DNA of 64,000 bases from Diphasiastrum complanatum (taxonomy: Eukaryota; Streptophyta; Lycopodiopsida; Lycopodiales; Lycopodiaceae), in the NCBI GenBank assembly GCA_029204225.1, contig CM055101.1, positions 31,030,519-31,094,518 on the forward strand, given 5' to 3'. Both the position numbers and the translations under genes were made by a program. Shown piece after piece: positions 43,651 to 55,855 of this stretch (the stretch's first letter is position 1; every line of letters begins with the position of its first letter). The notes beneath the pieces are model-generated. The model saw only the letters and a program-made list of their open reading frames with translations. It was not told where the DNA came from and did not search any database.

Positions 43651-44051
43651 AAGGTGGAAAGCAATCCTATAACAATCAGTAAATGAAATTCTGGGAGAAT
43701 TTGAACGTTGGGAAGGTTAAGGGTTGCGGCTATCATAAACCAATAATCAGAGTTTTGGAATACTCATTCAAGTATACACATTGTTGAATTATAGATTGGT
43801 GGCAGAAGGAGATTCACAACATCAAACAACATTTGAATTGGCTGAAATTTGAGGATTTGACAACCAGAGGCTTTTTTTTTTAAATTCAAAATAATGAGAC
43901 GACTTTTTGAAAATGCATCATAACTTTGCTATTCAAATGCAGTTTTCAAAGCTGTAAAGCCGTGAAGCATGTTGAGATAGATTGTTGGAGGACTATTAGA
44001 TATTTTCTCAAAACCGATTAGTCGATTAGTAGGAAAGAGAATAATCCAACA

Positions 44052-45000
44052 CTCCCCCTTAATCTGAATCCATGAATGCCTTGACCTTTAAACTTAGTCC
44101 TACACAAAACTTTCTGTGTGCATCCAAGCTTAATGCTTTGGTGAAAATATCTGCTGTCATATCTTGTGTTCGACAGTACTGCAATCTGACCTCTTCGTTG
44201 AGAACTCTACTTCTGACCTAGTGATACTTCAGTTCAATGTGCTTACTCCTAGAATGAAATCTAGGGCTGGCTGATAAGCCAATGGCACTTTGATTATCAC
44301 AAAATAATAATGTCGGAGGATATTGATTCAGACTGATATCTGAAAGTAAGTTTCTCAACTAAACCGCTTCCTTTGTAGCTTGTGAGGCTGCAATATACTT
44401 TGATTCTATTGAAGATAGAGCTATCAAAGATTGCTTGCGACTGTTCTAGGAAATTGGACCATTGTTGAGGAAGAATGTAAATCCGGAAGTTGATTTACGA
44501 GTGTCTACATCTCCTGCCCAACTTGCATCTGTATAATCATTGAGTAAATTGAGTTTGTCATTGTCGACTGCTCCATAACAAATGCAAAAGTCCATAGTAG
44601 CTCGAAGATATCTCATGACTCTGATAAGAGCCTTCCAATGTATTACACCAGGGTTGGTCATATACTGAGCTAATTGCAAAATTTATGTTTGGCCTGGTAT
44701 AGATCATTGCTTACATAAGAGATCCTATAATAGAATGATAAGGATACTCACGCATATGGTCTTCTCTTGAATTGTTTGAGGACACTGGTCTTTTGACAAT
44801 TTGAGACCTGGTTCCATTGGTGACAGAGCTAACTTGCAATTAATCAGATTATATCTAACTAACATATTGTAGATGTACCTCTATTGAGTAATGTAGATCA
44901 ACTTTTGATTTCTGTCTCTGTGGATTTGAATACCAAGCTAGAAATGAGCTTTGCCCAGATCAGTCAATATTGCTTCTCTTTTGTAATGTTAATCCTTTGT
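44052..45000 (-). pseudogene. copia fragment: RT end and RNase H
   Basis: Minus strand. The polypurine tract is 44052-44060 (aagggggag on the minus strand) and the LTR lies to the left, ending ...ccaaca at 44051. ORF 44679-44446 has H-W-K-A-L-I-R-V-M-R-Y-L and Y-T-D-A-S-W-A-G-D-V-D-T-R-K-S-T-S-G. RT pieces continue to about 45000 with stops. Confidence 0.8.
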
Positions 45001-45337
45001 TATCAGTTTGCTTTGTAGTTATGCCTCTTAAACTAAAACATTATGTCAATGTCGCATAAATCTTTTAGCCACTCATGTATTTGAGTATTTTAGTTATGTT
45101 TTTTCATAGTATTGCAACAGATAAAAATGGCATATTTGAAATATTGATTGTAGACACCATTCTGCAGGTAGAATGGTACCTACATTAAAAAAACTCTCAT
45201 GTTAGCACTTAATTGAAATGATTTCAAAAATATAACAAAAAAGATTTCAAAAATGTCATATTAGGCTAAACGCATGGTCTGGTGGTGCAAAAAAAACACC
45301 CATTTTTCATTGTACCTTTTGGTAGTACATTTCGCTT

Positions 45338-45697
45338 TTTGGAGATCCACATTAAAAATGACATAACTTTTTAGTGGTAAGTCCAATTTCAGCAGAGTTT
45401 GGTGTGTTAGAAAGCGCTTGACAAGCGCTTTCCAATGATATGATAGATGACATACTTCCAAGCTACGATTAAAAAGTTATAGCAAGTCAAAAGTATGAGG
45501 GTTTTATTGATCATAATTTTTTGAGTCCACATTAAAAATGTCATAACCTTTTAGTGGTAGGTCCAATTTCAGTGGAGTTTGGTGTGTTAGAAAGTGCTCG
45601 CGACAAGTGCTTTCCAATTATATGTTAGATGACATACTTTCAATGTACAGTTAAAAAGTTATGGAAAGTCAAAGGTATTAGTTAAAAATAGTGTATA
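45338..45697. repeat. 180-bp tandem duplication
   Basis: Two copies offset by 180 bp, marked by ccacattaaaaatg at 45347 and 45527, gtccaatttcag, gagtttggtgtgttagaaag and gttaaaaagttat-like runs. Moderately diverged. The ORF 45261-45461 crosses it and is not a gene. Confidence 0.85.
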
Positions 45698-45859
45698 CTA
45701 ATACAAAAGTACATTTCTACCCAAAAAAGGTAGTGTCCTTGAAAGTCCATGTTGTACCACCAAACCATGCTTTTAGCCACTAGTAAACTTTGACATAGTT
45801 CAAACAGTTTAGAAGTATTTAAGTGGTTGTTGTCCAATTTATATGGAGTGCCCAATCTT

Positions 45860-46610
45860 GTTGGTGTATATAGTAGGTGATGTTATATATAACGTGTCCA
45901 TACATCATTTTTATTCATGTTCCTTATTTGCAGTTGTAAACTTGTAGAACTTAGAAGGTGGACGACCAGTCTACCACTATACTACAACCCGAACCTTCAT
46001 TAGACCTAGCCACCACCAAGTAGAATAGATTTACTTCCAACATTGGCACCGTTGCTAGTTGGGTAACCCTTAGCAAGGGTTTTAGTTTCTTAGCGGGACT
46101 TGGCTAGTTGGGAAGCCTTAGCCAACCCTTAGTTTAAAATTCCGAGCACCAGTTGGGAAGCCTGTTTATGTTCAACATTGGCGTTGTTGCCACTTTTTAA
46201 GTTATTCTACATAGCTTACTTGTTTTTCTTTTTACCATTGCTAACGTGCTTGTGTGTATGCTTGTTTGCTATCCTTCTTCACACTATAGCACAAGTCTTC
46301 ACTCCAAGTCTTACACGAGCTGCTGAGCAACCCATCAAGTTGGGGGGAAGCAACAAAAGTGTCAATTTGGGCATTTTCTCTGAAAGAAGTGACCCAAGTG
46401 ACATTTTGTTCAACCAATCAAGTATATCAAAATTCGTTGGGCTTTCTGCATCCATAACGAGAGAAAGCAATACAAGCAAAATTGGCAAATCTCCAAATTG
46501 ACTCAAAAACTCATAGATCTCTCATACATCAATGAAGGGAATGAAAGTACATATAAAAAATCATGGAGATCCATGCTTGATTCTTATCGGACCCCTAAAC
46601 ATAGCCCTAG
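45860..46610 (+). pseudogene. gypsy LTR end, primer site and gag start
   Basis: An LTR-like end ...cttccaaca near 46030 is followed by ttggcaccgttgc, resembling the ttggcgccgttgcc primer region of many plant gypsy elements; a second similar block (acattggcgttgttgcc) is at 46169-46185. ORF 46178-46501 begins with a hydrophobic run and continues as S-N-K-S-V-N-L-G-I-F-S-E-R-S-D-P. I infer a 5' fragment of an element; its gag is not clearly recognisable. Confidence 0.45.
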
Positions 46611-47426
46611 ACAAGAAGATGAACCAAACCATGTGAGTAAAGCAAAATGAGTCACTTCCACTTGCTTACCCTTCTCATCATATGTAAGCCTAGATGGATT
46701 TTGTCTTTCCCTTGATGATCTTCTTAGAACTTGACTTGGAAAAGCATCTCCACCATCACCATCCAAAGAACCATCTTCATCACCACCAAAAATGTTAGAT
46801 TGATCAACATCAACAACATCAAGCTTATCTACATTCTCCTCTTCAAAGACAAGATCCCTAGAAATGTGAAATTTCTTGGACTTAGGAATGTAAACCCTAT
46901 AAGCTTTCCTTACTGCACTGTAGGCAAGAAATATTCCCTTCAAAAATCCAAAAGATGAGTTGACATAGCAAGTAATACCAAAGATCTTCACATGCTCCAT
47001 CCTTGGCTTCTTACCAAAAAGAACTTCAAATGAACTCTTACCATCCAAGTCTTCATTTGAGTGCCTATTGCAAACAAAGTTATCACACATCAAAGCTTCA
47101 CCCCAAAATGACTTAGAAAGATTTGCATTCACCCTCATGGATTTAACTCTTTCAAAAAGATTGGTCTTCCTCTCTTCCACACCATGTATAAACTTTGAGT
47201 CTGAAAGCTCCCTCTTGATCCCATGTGCAACAAAAACCTCTTTGAACTTTGTTGATAGGTCTTCATTTGCGAATTTTAAGCACTTGATCTTCATGTTGAA
47301 TTGACTTTCCACAACATTCTTGAATTTGAAATAGACGTCAAATATGAAATCCTCACTCTTTAGAAGATAAGCCCAACAATATCTACTAAAGTTATCAATG
47401 CAAGTTGTAGGGCCTAGAAGATTATT
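46584..47426 (-). pseudogene. copia integrase fragment
   Basis: Minus strand, mostly one open frame. I-D-N-F-S-R-Y-C-W-A-Y-L-L-K opens it, then G-I-K-R-E-L-S-D, F-W-G-E-A-L, F-E-V-L-F-G-K-K-P, V-K-I-F-G, and R-R-S-S-R-E-R-Q-N-P near the end. The catalytic D-N-G-x-E-Y is altered to F-A-N-E-D. Cut on the right by the gypsy F LTR at 47427. It resembles copia C integrase in order but is more diverged. Confidence 0.85.
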
Positions 47427-48191
47427 TGTAACATGTATTAGGGGGGGCCAAGAGCCCATATGATTATGAAACATTAAGAATGTAATTGTGAATTAAGAAT
47501 TATAATTGTAATTTGTTTATTAGGGAATGTATAGCTGTACAAGGTAGGTGATGTCACTGTAAGTAGGAAGTTAGGCTAAGTCATAGTCACTAGAATCGAA
47601 TAATTAGAAGTAGTTGTAGGAATGATGTGACGGGAAGCTGAACCGACCGTGAAGGACCGCAAAACGGACGATTACGGGTAACTGAAGCGACTCTTTGTGG
47701 TCGTAACGATATGGAACTATGGAATTTTCTCAAAAAGATAAATAGGAAAACCTAAGCCAAGCGGAGGACTTTTTGATACTGAACTGTTTGGACAGTAGTA
47801 TTGGAGAGACAAAGGGTGAGAGCCGAGCACTGTCGTATTTAGCTCTTAGTCTATGTGTGAGTCACATGCAACAAGAGAGAGTTTCCTTGCTTAAGACCCT
47901 TTAAATGACCAGTATGTAGACGCTAAATACCATGTATCAACTATTACTTCTGGAATTGATTACCACATTGTCATATATAGTGTGTCATGAGCATGGCCAT
48001 GGGATAATTGCATAATATCAGTTTGTTCATCGTATAAAACGTAGTGTGCAATGGTTATCTCTGTTTAATTAGCGTTATGCTATTGGTTATATTGCTACTA
48101 TTTTTGCTATTATTGGATTCATGTTAGATTAGAGGAATCCATTGTCATAGTTAGAAACAAGAAGTTAAGGGATTAAAACACACTCCTAACA
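47427..48191 (+). repeat. gypsy F 5' LTR
   Basis: 765 bp. Matches, in reverse complement, 57314-57906 plus 62100-62349. Confidence 0.85.
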
Positions 48192-48239
48192 ACTTTTTGG
48201 TTCCATTGTCAGGACCAATTCTTTGTGGTAGCATATTCT

Positions 48240-49900
48240 AGAGTGGAACGAGTTTGAATTGTGGATAGAGTTAGCATCAGAGGAAGTGGAGTTGTCTCTA
48301 ATGTCTACAGGTGCTAGCTGTTCGAATTTAGGGAGACCTACAATTTTACATGGAATGGAGGCTGTTTCAATAGGTCGTACTCGGCGGCTGTATTCCAATG
48401 TTTCAAAGGTAAGAAGCACGATGATCCCGATATGCACATTCACCAATTCCTAGCGGTTTGTCAAGCAAATCATGAAGCAGATGACATTTGAAAATTAGAA
48501 TTGTTTCCAACAACATTGAAAGGAAATGCCTTACAATGGTACTCACAGTATGGACTACAAGAGTTTTAGAGCTAGGAGAAATTGCAAAGGGCGTTCCTGA
48601 AAAGGTATCAAAAAGAACATGAAGATGAAGAAATACTAGATAAATTATAGACGATTAAGCAAAAATGGAGGGAAGATGTGCTATCTTATATTCAACATTT
48701 TAAGGTGCTGGAAAAGAGGTTACAAGAGCCACTCACAGATGCTAAATGCATCAAGTATTTCTGTCATGGATTACATAAGCTACTCCGACAAGGTACCACT
48801 TCGCTACATGGTCGAGGCTTAGAGCACATTGTGGATGCTGCAAGACAATTGGAGGAGGAAACCGGGAAAAGGTACCGACGGCAATGTCGACATCATCGGC
48901 GAGATAGCTCATCTAATTCTGATTCGGATACGGGTTTGGAATCAGATAATTCTTCAAGCATGAAAGAGAGTTCATCTTCTTCCCGTGATGGGAAACGATT
49001 GAAGAAGCATAAGCAGAAAGGAAAAACTAAAGAGCCATTGCCAGTGGTCACGAAAGAGGTTGTTACTACATAATTTCATCAGGGAAATGTTTGTTTTTGT
49101 CAAAATTGCAATCAAGAAGGGCATTATATCAATGAATGTCCTTATGGCACCCGGTACTGTGTAATTTGTAATGCATATAATCACTGGACAAATGACTACA
49201 GAAGACTATAAGCAGCGAGATCTGCGGGAGCATTTGTAGGCGAGACACACCAACCACAACAAATGCAGATGCATCAACCTTAGTATCAGCAACCACCACT
49301 ACAACCGATGCCGCCACCAATGCAGGCGTACCAAGGCCCCTAACCGAAGTGAATCATATGCAGGCACGACCTTTCCAATGGCAAGTGTGTTGCCACCCAA
49401 ATTTACTAGATGATGTTTGCAATTTTTGCAATCAGAGGGGTCACCGTTATTTCAATTGTGTGGCATACCATCGGCAATGTGTTGGAAATCTCGAAAGAGA
49501 TTTACCACCATCACGACTTAATAATCGTACCAATGATCAAAACGCGGTGAAAATCCACCTCAAAATCTTGGTGGCATGAATGTTGGGAGAAAGAACGTTC
49601 CTGAGCAGCAGGCACCTGTACAAGTAATCACGGTGGAAGATTCATCATTAACTAATGTAAAAGCAGTCATGTGCCATAAGGGTAAAGGGAAAGCCCCGAT
49701 TCAAGAAGAAGGTGTAGAGGATTTCGGACCAAGTATGAGTCCAGTCATTAACTCCGACATGGATCAAATGGTTAAAGTCACCCAGAATGTACTAGAGCAG
49801 TTGCACCAATCTCACGGGCCAGATTCTTCCCATGAATTGGTAGATGTGGTGGCTAATCAAATCGTGGAATTTGTTCATAACTACAAATTTTAGGTGACAA
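48240..49900 (+). pseudogene. gypsy F gag with two zinc knuckles
   Basis: Plus strand in several frames. 48490-48560 holds the gag core (L-K-G-N-A-L-Q-W-Y-S-Q-Y-G-L-Q-E). ORF 48678-49073: L-Y-I-Q-H-F-K-V-L-E-K-R-like start, K-Y-F-C-H-G-L, then a serine-rich linker and lysine-rich end. Zinc knuckles: C-Q-N-C-N-Q-E-G-H-Y-I-N-E-C at about 49095-49140 and C-N-F-C-N-Q-R-G-H-R-Y-F-N-C at about 49420-49460, with a further C-V-I-C pair between. ORF 49576-49893 is a linker to protease. Stops at 49075 and 49210 region break it. Confidence 0.85.
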
Positions 49901-50040
49901 TGGGTCAATTGATGCAAATTGCACTTTATTTAGCAGAATCTATATGGGCGAAGTTGCCCGGGTTCAAAATATCGGAAAGACTCTCTCCTATGCCAGTAAA
50001 TGCAATTGTTCAATCCACTGAGTAGGACATTTTTCCAACC

Positions 50041-50395
50041 TTGGAATTTGAGATTCAAGGATTGAATATCAAAGGAGTCCAAATTGATGGGGGCACGGGT
50101 GTGAGTATTATTTTAGAGAGAAGCTATGGCAAACTAAAGAATGTCACACTGCATAAAAGTAATTTGATTATACGTATGGAAAACCATACACAAGACTCTC
50201 CAGCCGGGAAAATTTGGAAGATTCTTGTCTACATCAAGGGATTAAAGTTTTTGTTGAACTTCGTGGTTATGAGGCCACCCACGGGTACAGACGTTTATCC
50301 AATGTTGTTAGGCTGACCCTAGTAGCGAGCTTTTACAACAGCGAAAGAAGATCCTATCAAATTAAGGGTTTCACCAAAAATGCAAAATATTGAAT
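50041..50395 (+). pseudogene. gypsy F protease
   Basis: ORF 50041-50316. V-Q-I-D-G-G-T-G-V-S-I-I resembles the aspartic protease active site with S changed to G in D-S-G; T-D-V-Y-P-M-L-L-G ends the domain. A shifted frame continues V-A-S-F-Y-N-S-E-R-R to about 50395, where the family similarity stops. Confidence 0.8.
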
Positions 50396-50669
50396 AAAGA
50401 GAAATATACATGAAAAAGCTAGAATCTAGATATCTCATCTAATAGAATGTACCATCCACAATCATGAGCAATTTTTCTCTCCACATTCCAGTGAGTGGTT
50501 TCAAAAATTGGCCATCTGCAAGTATTTTGACCTAAAATGACTTTAAGATCACAAAGATCCAAACTCTATATTTGAAACTACAAGATTTGATCTAGAAACA
50601 CCTCCAATTCCATATAGAATTCGTGGCACCCTCAAATCCACCTCTAGATTTGGAAAATCCATCAAATTT

Positions 50670-51334
50670 GCTCTGATACCATGTGAAAAAATACATATCC
50701 AAAACACATTAGTGGATCAACAAGATCTTGGGCCAATTTAGAGTGCACATCTAGTAATAGCTAGAAGATAGAAATCATTACTCTATGCATGCTAGAACTT
50801 AGAAATGCACAAATACTTGATTATAAACACTTAGATATGACGTAGTATTGTCCCTCTCCATAGAGTAGCAGTAAAGTATAGTACTTCACACACGTGGATC
50901 CAAGATCTACCAAGAAATCAACATTCTACACATACAAAACCAAGTATCATTAGAGAAACACATGAGCCGAACATAGAAACAAAGAGATGAGTTTTCCACA
51001 AAGAAAAAAACTATGATAATTATTTCTTCATGAAGGTACAGATATTTATAGCTTCCAAAATTTCATTTGGCCACTTGCTCCAAACTTGACCTAATTTGGA
51101 GACTTCTAGATACTTCATCGAAAACCTAGAAATTCTAGTCTAGATGCAATGTGCCAAAATTAGCCAATTAGAATGGGTCCAAATCCGACCTTATCCACTT
51201 ATCTACTTGTCAAAAATAGTAAGATCACTGTTTAGGCCTTTATTGAAAAATATGAAACTATCTCTAAGTTGATATTTCAAGTTGGCCTCCAAAAATGCCA
51301 ATGAACCAACAAAACTAGCTGACATTTTTTCACA
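50670..51334 (-). repeat. copia LTR with primer site on its left
   Basis: gctctgatacca at 50670-50681, then LTR TGTGAAAAAATA...TTTTTTCACA at 50682-51334 (653 bp). Short terminal inverted repeats are like those of copia C. To the right is a purine-rich tract on the minus strand (about 51335-51352), as expected for a 3' LTR, so internal-type sequence adjoins both sides. Confidence 0.7.
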
Positions 51335-51918
51335 CCTCCATTTGTGTCCTCCTTTGATATGTCTCCACCAAGAAAATCCATGAATGAGCCTCTATTACCA
51401 ACTTGCCATAAGATATCATCATAACTTGATGACTTGAATGAGTGATATAATGAGCCTCCCTTAGCTTCATTTCCATCAACAAAACTAGCCAAGAATGCTA
51501 GTACAACTTGAACATCAAAATGTGCGCTTATTAAAAACATGGAAAGGTAGTATGGTTGTAGTGTAAACTTCATTCTTCATTTGAAAATTTGTGAAGGGCA
51601 ACTGAAGGGCATATTGGACAACAAAATTTGAAATATGCCTTAATTAATGTCCTTGACCATTGACCTTTGGTTATAACCCATATCTATCCTATGTTTATTA
51701 GCCATAAAACATTTATTAAGTAGCCTTTAAACCCCTATTAAACCCAAGGGTTAAGTGCCACTTAGGTGATATTAGTGAGGCTAATTAAAATGGATAAAGC
51801 AAGATTTGGATTACTTTTGGAGGCCCTTTTCGAGTCCAAAAGTGCCCAATGGGTAGCCTAAAAGAGAACTTTCCTACTTTTAAGTTTTGAGGTCAGAACT
51901 TGAATAAGGGAGGAAGAA
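51335..51918. other. element remnants without coding frame
   Basis: Left half resembles the 3' untranslated end of a minus-strand copia. 51905-51918 (aagggaggaagaa) is a plus-strand polypurine tract for the gypsy LTR that follows. Confidence 0.5.
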
Positions 51919-52354
51919 TGTCATGCCCACAACTGATCTTGGATTAGAGGTCAGTAGGCCTACCTCGACCCATAAGTTAATTATGATATGAGGGGTCTGG
52001 GGTATGGTCATAATTAATGGTTGGAGGCCTAAACTCTTGATGGTGAATTTGTATGGGTCTATTAGTGAGTCATAGAGAAACTGAATGATGTGACCCAGAT
52101 AGGCTATAGAGGTGTGAGGTGTCACAGTGCACTACTATTGGCGCACGGGCCTTGGAGGGTATAAGTATACCCATTGGGCTCTCACTAGTGTATGCCTGAT
52201 TGTGGCAATGGTAGTAGTATGCTGCCAGAGTGACATCTCTCCTATTGAGCATTGATTGGTAGATCCATAGCTTGGGGGCTAGATCCATATGATCTATGTT
52301 TGGTTGGTTTGGTTTGTCCACCATCCGTTTCCATGTTGTTTTATGGATCCAACA
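51919..52354 (+). repeat. gypsy LTR
   Basis: TGTCATGCCC...GGATCCAACA; homologous to 10801-11253. Its polypurine tract is present, so it is the 3' LTR of an element whose coding part is gone. Confidence 0.75.
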
Positions 52355-53780
52355 TCCTAGTTTTTGATCCTCGGTGGAGGTCTTTACACTTAGACTATAT
52401 ATGTTAGAGGATGACAAAGAAAATATATGATAAATGTTAGATAAGCATGACAAGACAATTCTAAAAGGACCAATATTTGACTTTACATTGTGTATAATTT
52501 ATTATCCACATTATGTTACATTTAAAGTTGAGAATATTTTGAATGTTATAAGTGCTGCATAATCATAAGGACCTACGTAATATTTGACTAGACATCTTTT
52601 ATAGGCCTATTTTCTAGAGGTTTTACATTTATTCATTATTTTTAATTAGGTACAACTATATGTATACAGGAGCATGCAAGAGACATATAGCCCCATAAGA
52701 AACCATCTGATATTTTACCTAGATCTTATGGTTCATGTATTTTTCAAGCATCAATGATTTAGATTTATTATTTAGTGTGTAGATTTTTTTTAACTGGAAC
52801 ATATAACCTAGTTATTTACAATATAATTCAATATCCTTACATAAAAAATTAATGAATATATAAATGTTTTATATTCATAACAACATAGATACCTTACAAA
52901 TATGGTTGTATCTAGTCATGCACATCAATTATCTCTATAAAATACTCACAAGCAAAGCTACTTATATATTTCAAAATGTGAAATTATATTATTACACCAC
53001 GTTTTCAAAGCGGATCTTATATTGTAAAAGTTGAAAAGTGTATAGGCAATGTAGTGTTGTAACTACAAAAATTTCCATATAGTAAGAGGTCTTACATAAT
53101 GTGCCAAAGTATCTAAATAAGTATTGTGTTCTATTCATTTACCACATAAGTTCACAACTCGTAAAAAACCAAAAGTTACAAATCCCTATATCATAAGTTT
53201 CAGTATTTTAAGAAAAGTCGGTTTTCATCCTATGATTGAAAAAAGAGAAAGAGAAAGCTCATCATCATGCTTGTGAGATGGCATTCTAAGAATGATTGCT
53301 TTCAATTATCAAACATGTACATCATTGTTTAATCTCGCTACTTTACATTACAAAAGTCTTTTACTAACATACTCTTTACCTTCTTGTTTGTTACTTTTCT
53401 ACATTCTTATTAATCTTGAAAATAGTATATAAATTTTCTAAAAACCATGATTGAATGTTTTGATAAAATTCACAAGCCATCAATATTAGCTAACTTGAAA
53501 ATAGATACAATTTTTATAGTGAAAACAAATTAAAAATAGTTGATATTATTTTATGTTTAAATCTATAATATCAATACAAAGAAATATTTATGAGATTGAA
53601 AGACTACTGTATCATACAAGTTTATAATGATTATCAATCAATATGTCAATCTCCTTTGTCTCATAAGGAATAACTCTCATTGATTATGTACTATTTGGTA
53701 AAGTTGGCAAAAATGGTACCACCGCTATAAAGCATGGAACTCCACACATATCTAGAAAGGTTGATGAGCTCCTTGTAGAG
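52355..53780. other. AT-rich noncoding stretch
   Basis: Very AT-rich with no gene or element recognised. Confidence 0.6.
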
Positions 53781-54500
53781 TAGAACTTTGATGTCTAGGA
53801 CTATGAATCCAAGAAATTCATTACAAATGTTGAAAGACTTGGCTTCTAGAATTGCAATGGTTTTTTATTATCATCATCGGCAAGAGATTTTGCTGATTTT
53901 ATTAGCGAATGTGACATTTTGTTGGCTGAAATTCATGAGTTTTTATATCATCCTCTTCCACATATATAGGATTACTCTTGGCATTCTGTTTTTGGCCCAT
54001 TTGTGAGGGGGAAAACTTGTCGTGGATCTAGTGGAGTAGCTTGTTTATACAAAGACTACGCTCACTATATATGGCTACATACTATTGGTTCACTATTGGG
54101 ATTACCTCAGGACATTTATATGACTGTATGTTATTTCACTCCACATACTTCGGCATTTGCTGAATATGGTGGGGACCCATTTCATGCACTTTCAGATGAT
54201 ATTGCTATCTTTTCTCAACAGGGCTACATTTTATTAGCAGGAGATTTGAATGCCCACACTAGCTCCAGACTAACAAAATTTCATGCAAATACTGACTTTC
54301 TCCGACTTCACCCTCTGGATATTGGACTAGATCGGGTATCACAGGATGCACACACTTCAGTTACATCTTTTGGAGAGCAGTTGATTACTCTTCTAGAGAC
54401 ACATTCTCTTGCCATCCTGAATGGCCTCATACAGTGGCCTTCCTCATCAACGTTTACATGTTATCCTCATGGTGGAGGACATAATGTAGTTCACTACTGA
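53781..54500 (+). pseudogene. LINE endonuclease domain
   Basis: Plus strand; frame starts near 53855 (F-I-S-E-C-D-I-L-L-A-E-I-H-E) and continues in ORF 54003-54500. G-S-S-G-V-A-C-L-Y-K, I-Y-M-T-V-C-Y-F, G-Y-I-L-L-A-G-D-L-N-A-H-T and F-G-E-Q-L-I-T-L are motifs of the apurinic endonuclease-like domain of non-LTR retrotransposons, which nicks target DNA. A stop and a frameshift split it near 53970. The final S-D-H motif appears in the next ORF. Confidence 0.85.
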
Positions 54501-55855
54501 TCACCTACTTTGATCCCTCACATCTCTGATTTCTCCATTACACCTCCTACCATTTCTGATCACTCACTCTTACGCCTCTCACTTGGTCACATAACCCCAT
54601 CTTCTAAAGTTCCATGCGCTTCTTCCAATCATAACCGTGTCTCTTTTACCCACTTTGGACTCACAAACTACAACACAACCATGTCCCAACTACTTCCTAA
54701 CCTCTCTTGCACGGCATTAGTTGACCAACAAGCCACTTTCCTCTCTAAATCCCTTTTAACTGTTGCGTCCTCATCTTTCCCAACCAAGACGATACGATCT
54801 CATAAACGAGTTTACAACCGATGGTATGATGCAGAATGTTGCTCTCTTCACAAACATGTGGTATATGCCAGGTTACACTCCCCTACAATACTCAAACAAT
54901 GCCAGAAAGAATATCATAGAACCACCAAAACAAAAAAGGTAACATACCTATGATCACTTTGCCAAAGGTTGATCGACTCTTTAGATTCTCTTTCCTCCTC
55001 CTTTTTCTGGAATCACTTCACCAAATACTCTCCAACATTGGCCCCGTAGCAACCAAATCCTGGATTGAATATGCCATGAAACTTTATACCTTGGACTCCC
55101 CTCCTATCTTACTCTCACCACGACCTACCCACTGCGCGCTTTTTATTCCACACATGGTTGAAAACGCCATTAAATGTGCCAAACTTCATAAAGCCACTGG
55201 CTATGATTCTTAAAATGTAGATTTTCTAAAACCTGTCGCACACTTTATCTCTCCCTATACTGCTCACGCCTTTAACACCGCTGTGACTTCTGGTTTTTCC
55301 ATCGCATGGTGTACTAATATTCTTCATCCCATCCTCAAGGCAGGTGATTCCATGAATGTAGAAAACTACCGCCCCATGATTGGTCACACTTTGTCTAAGA
55401 TTTATGGTTCTATATTACAGATGGTTACTGGATCTTTTGCTGAGACTGAGGATTTATATGCTATGGGTCAGGTTGGGCTTAGACCAGGATACTCTACCTC
55501 AAATCAGATCTTCATTTTGAGATGCATTATTGAGGAGGCACGACATCAGAGATAGAAAGTTTCTTGTTGCTTTGTGGACTTCCGCAAAGCTTTTGACTCA
55601 GTTTCGCGACATCTCCTTTTTCAGAGGTTATCTTCACTTGGCTTCACAGAAGAGACTATTGCCACAATCATTACTCTATATGAGCGAGTTTTGGCATGTG
55701 TTAGAGATGGTAGTGACTAGTCCCCGTTGATACATTCTACCATTGGAGTGAAGCAGGGTTGTCCCATATCACCCACTCTCCTTGCACTATATATTAATGA
55801 GCTCAACTGGATTATTAGCAAGGAAGGTGGAGAGAGCTATATCTTAGCAAGTAAT
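54501..55855 (+). pseudogene. LINE reverse transcriptase, truncated
   Basis: Plus strand. ORF 54510-54953 begins T-I-S-D-H-S-L-L, the end of the endonuclease. ORF 55283-55555 enters RT: I-L-K-A-G-D-S, N-Y-R-P-M, Q-V-G-L-R-P-G-Y-S-T-S-N-Q-I. After a TAG, 55556-55625 reads C-F-V-D-F-R-K-A-F-D-S-V-S-R (first catalytic aspartate), then G-V-K-Q-G-C-P-I-S-P-T-L near 55750. The A/Y-x-D-D box is missing because gypsy F begins at 55856. D-F-R-K-A-F-D-S-V differs from the K-A-Y-D motif of common plant L1 LINEs. Confidence 0.88.

Larger units (their letters stand above)
47427..50395 (+). mobile_element. Ty3/gypsy element F, left copy, 5' part
   Basis: 5' LTR 47427-48191 (TGTAACATG...CTCCTAACA), primer-region actttttggttcc, gag with two zinc knuckles and start of protease. 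Truncated at about 50395 inside protease-RT. A second copy of the same family is on the minus strand at 55856-62349. Confidence 0.85.
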
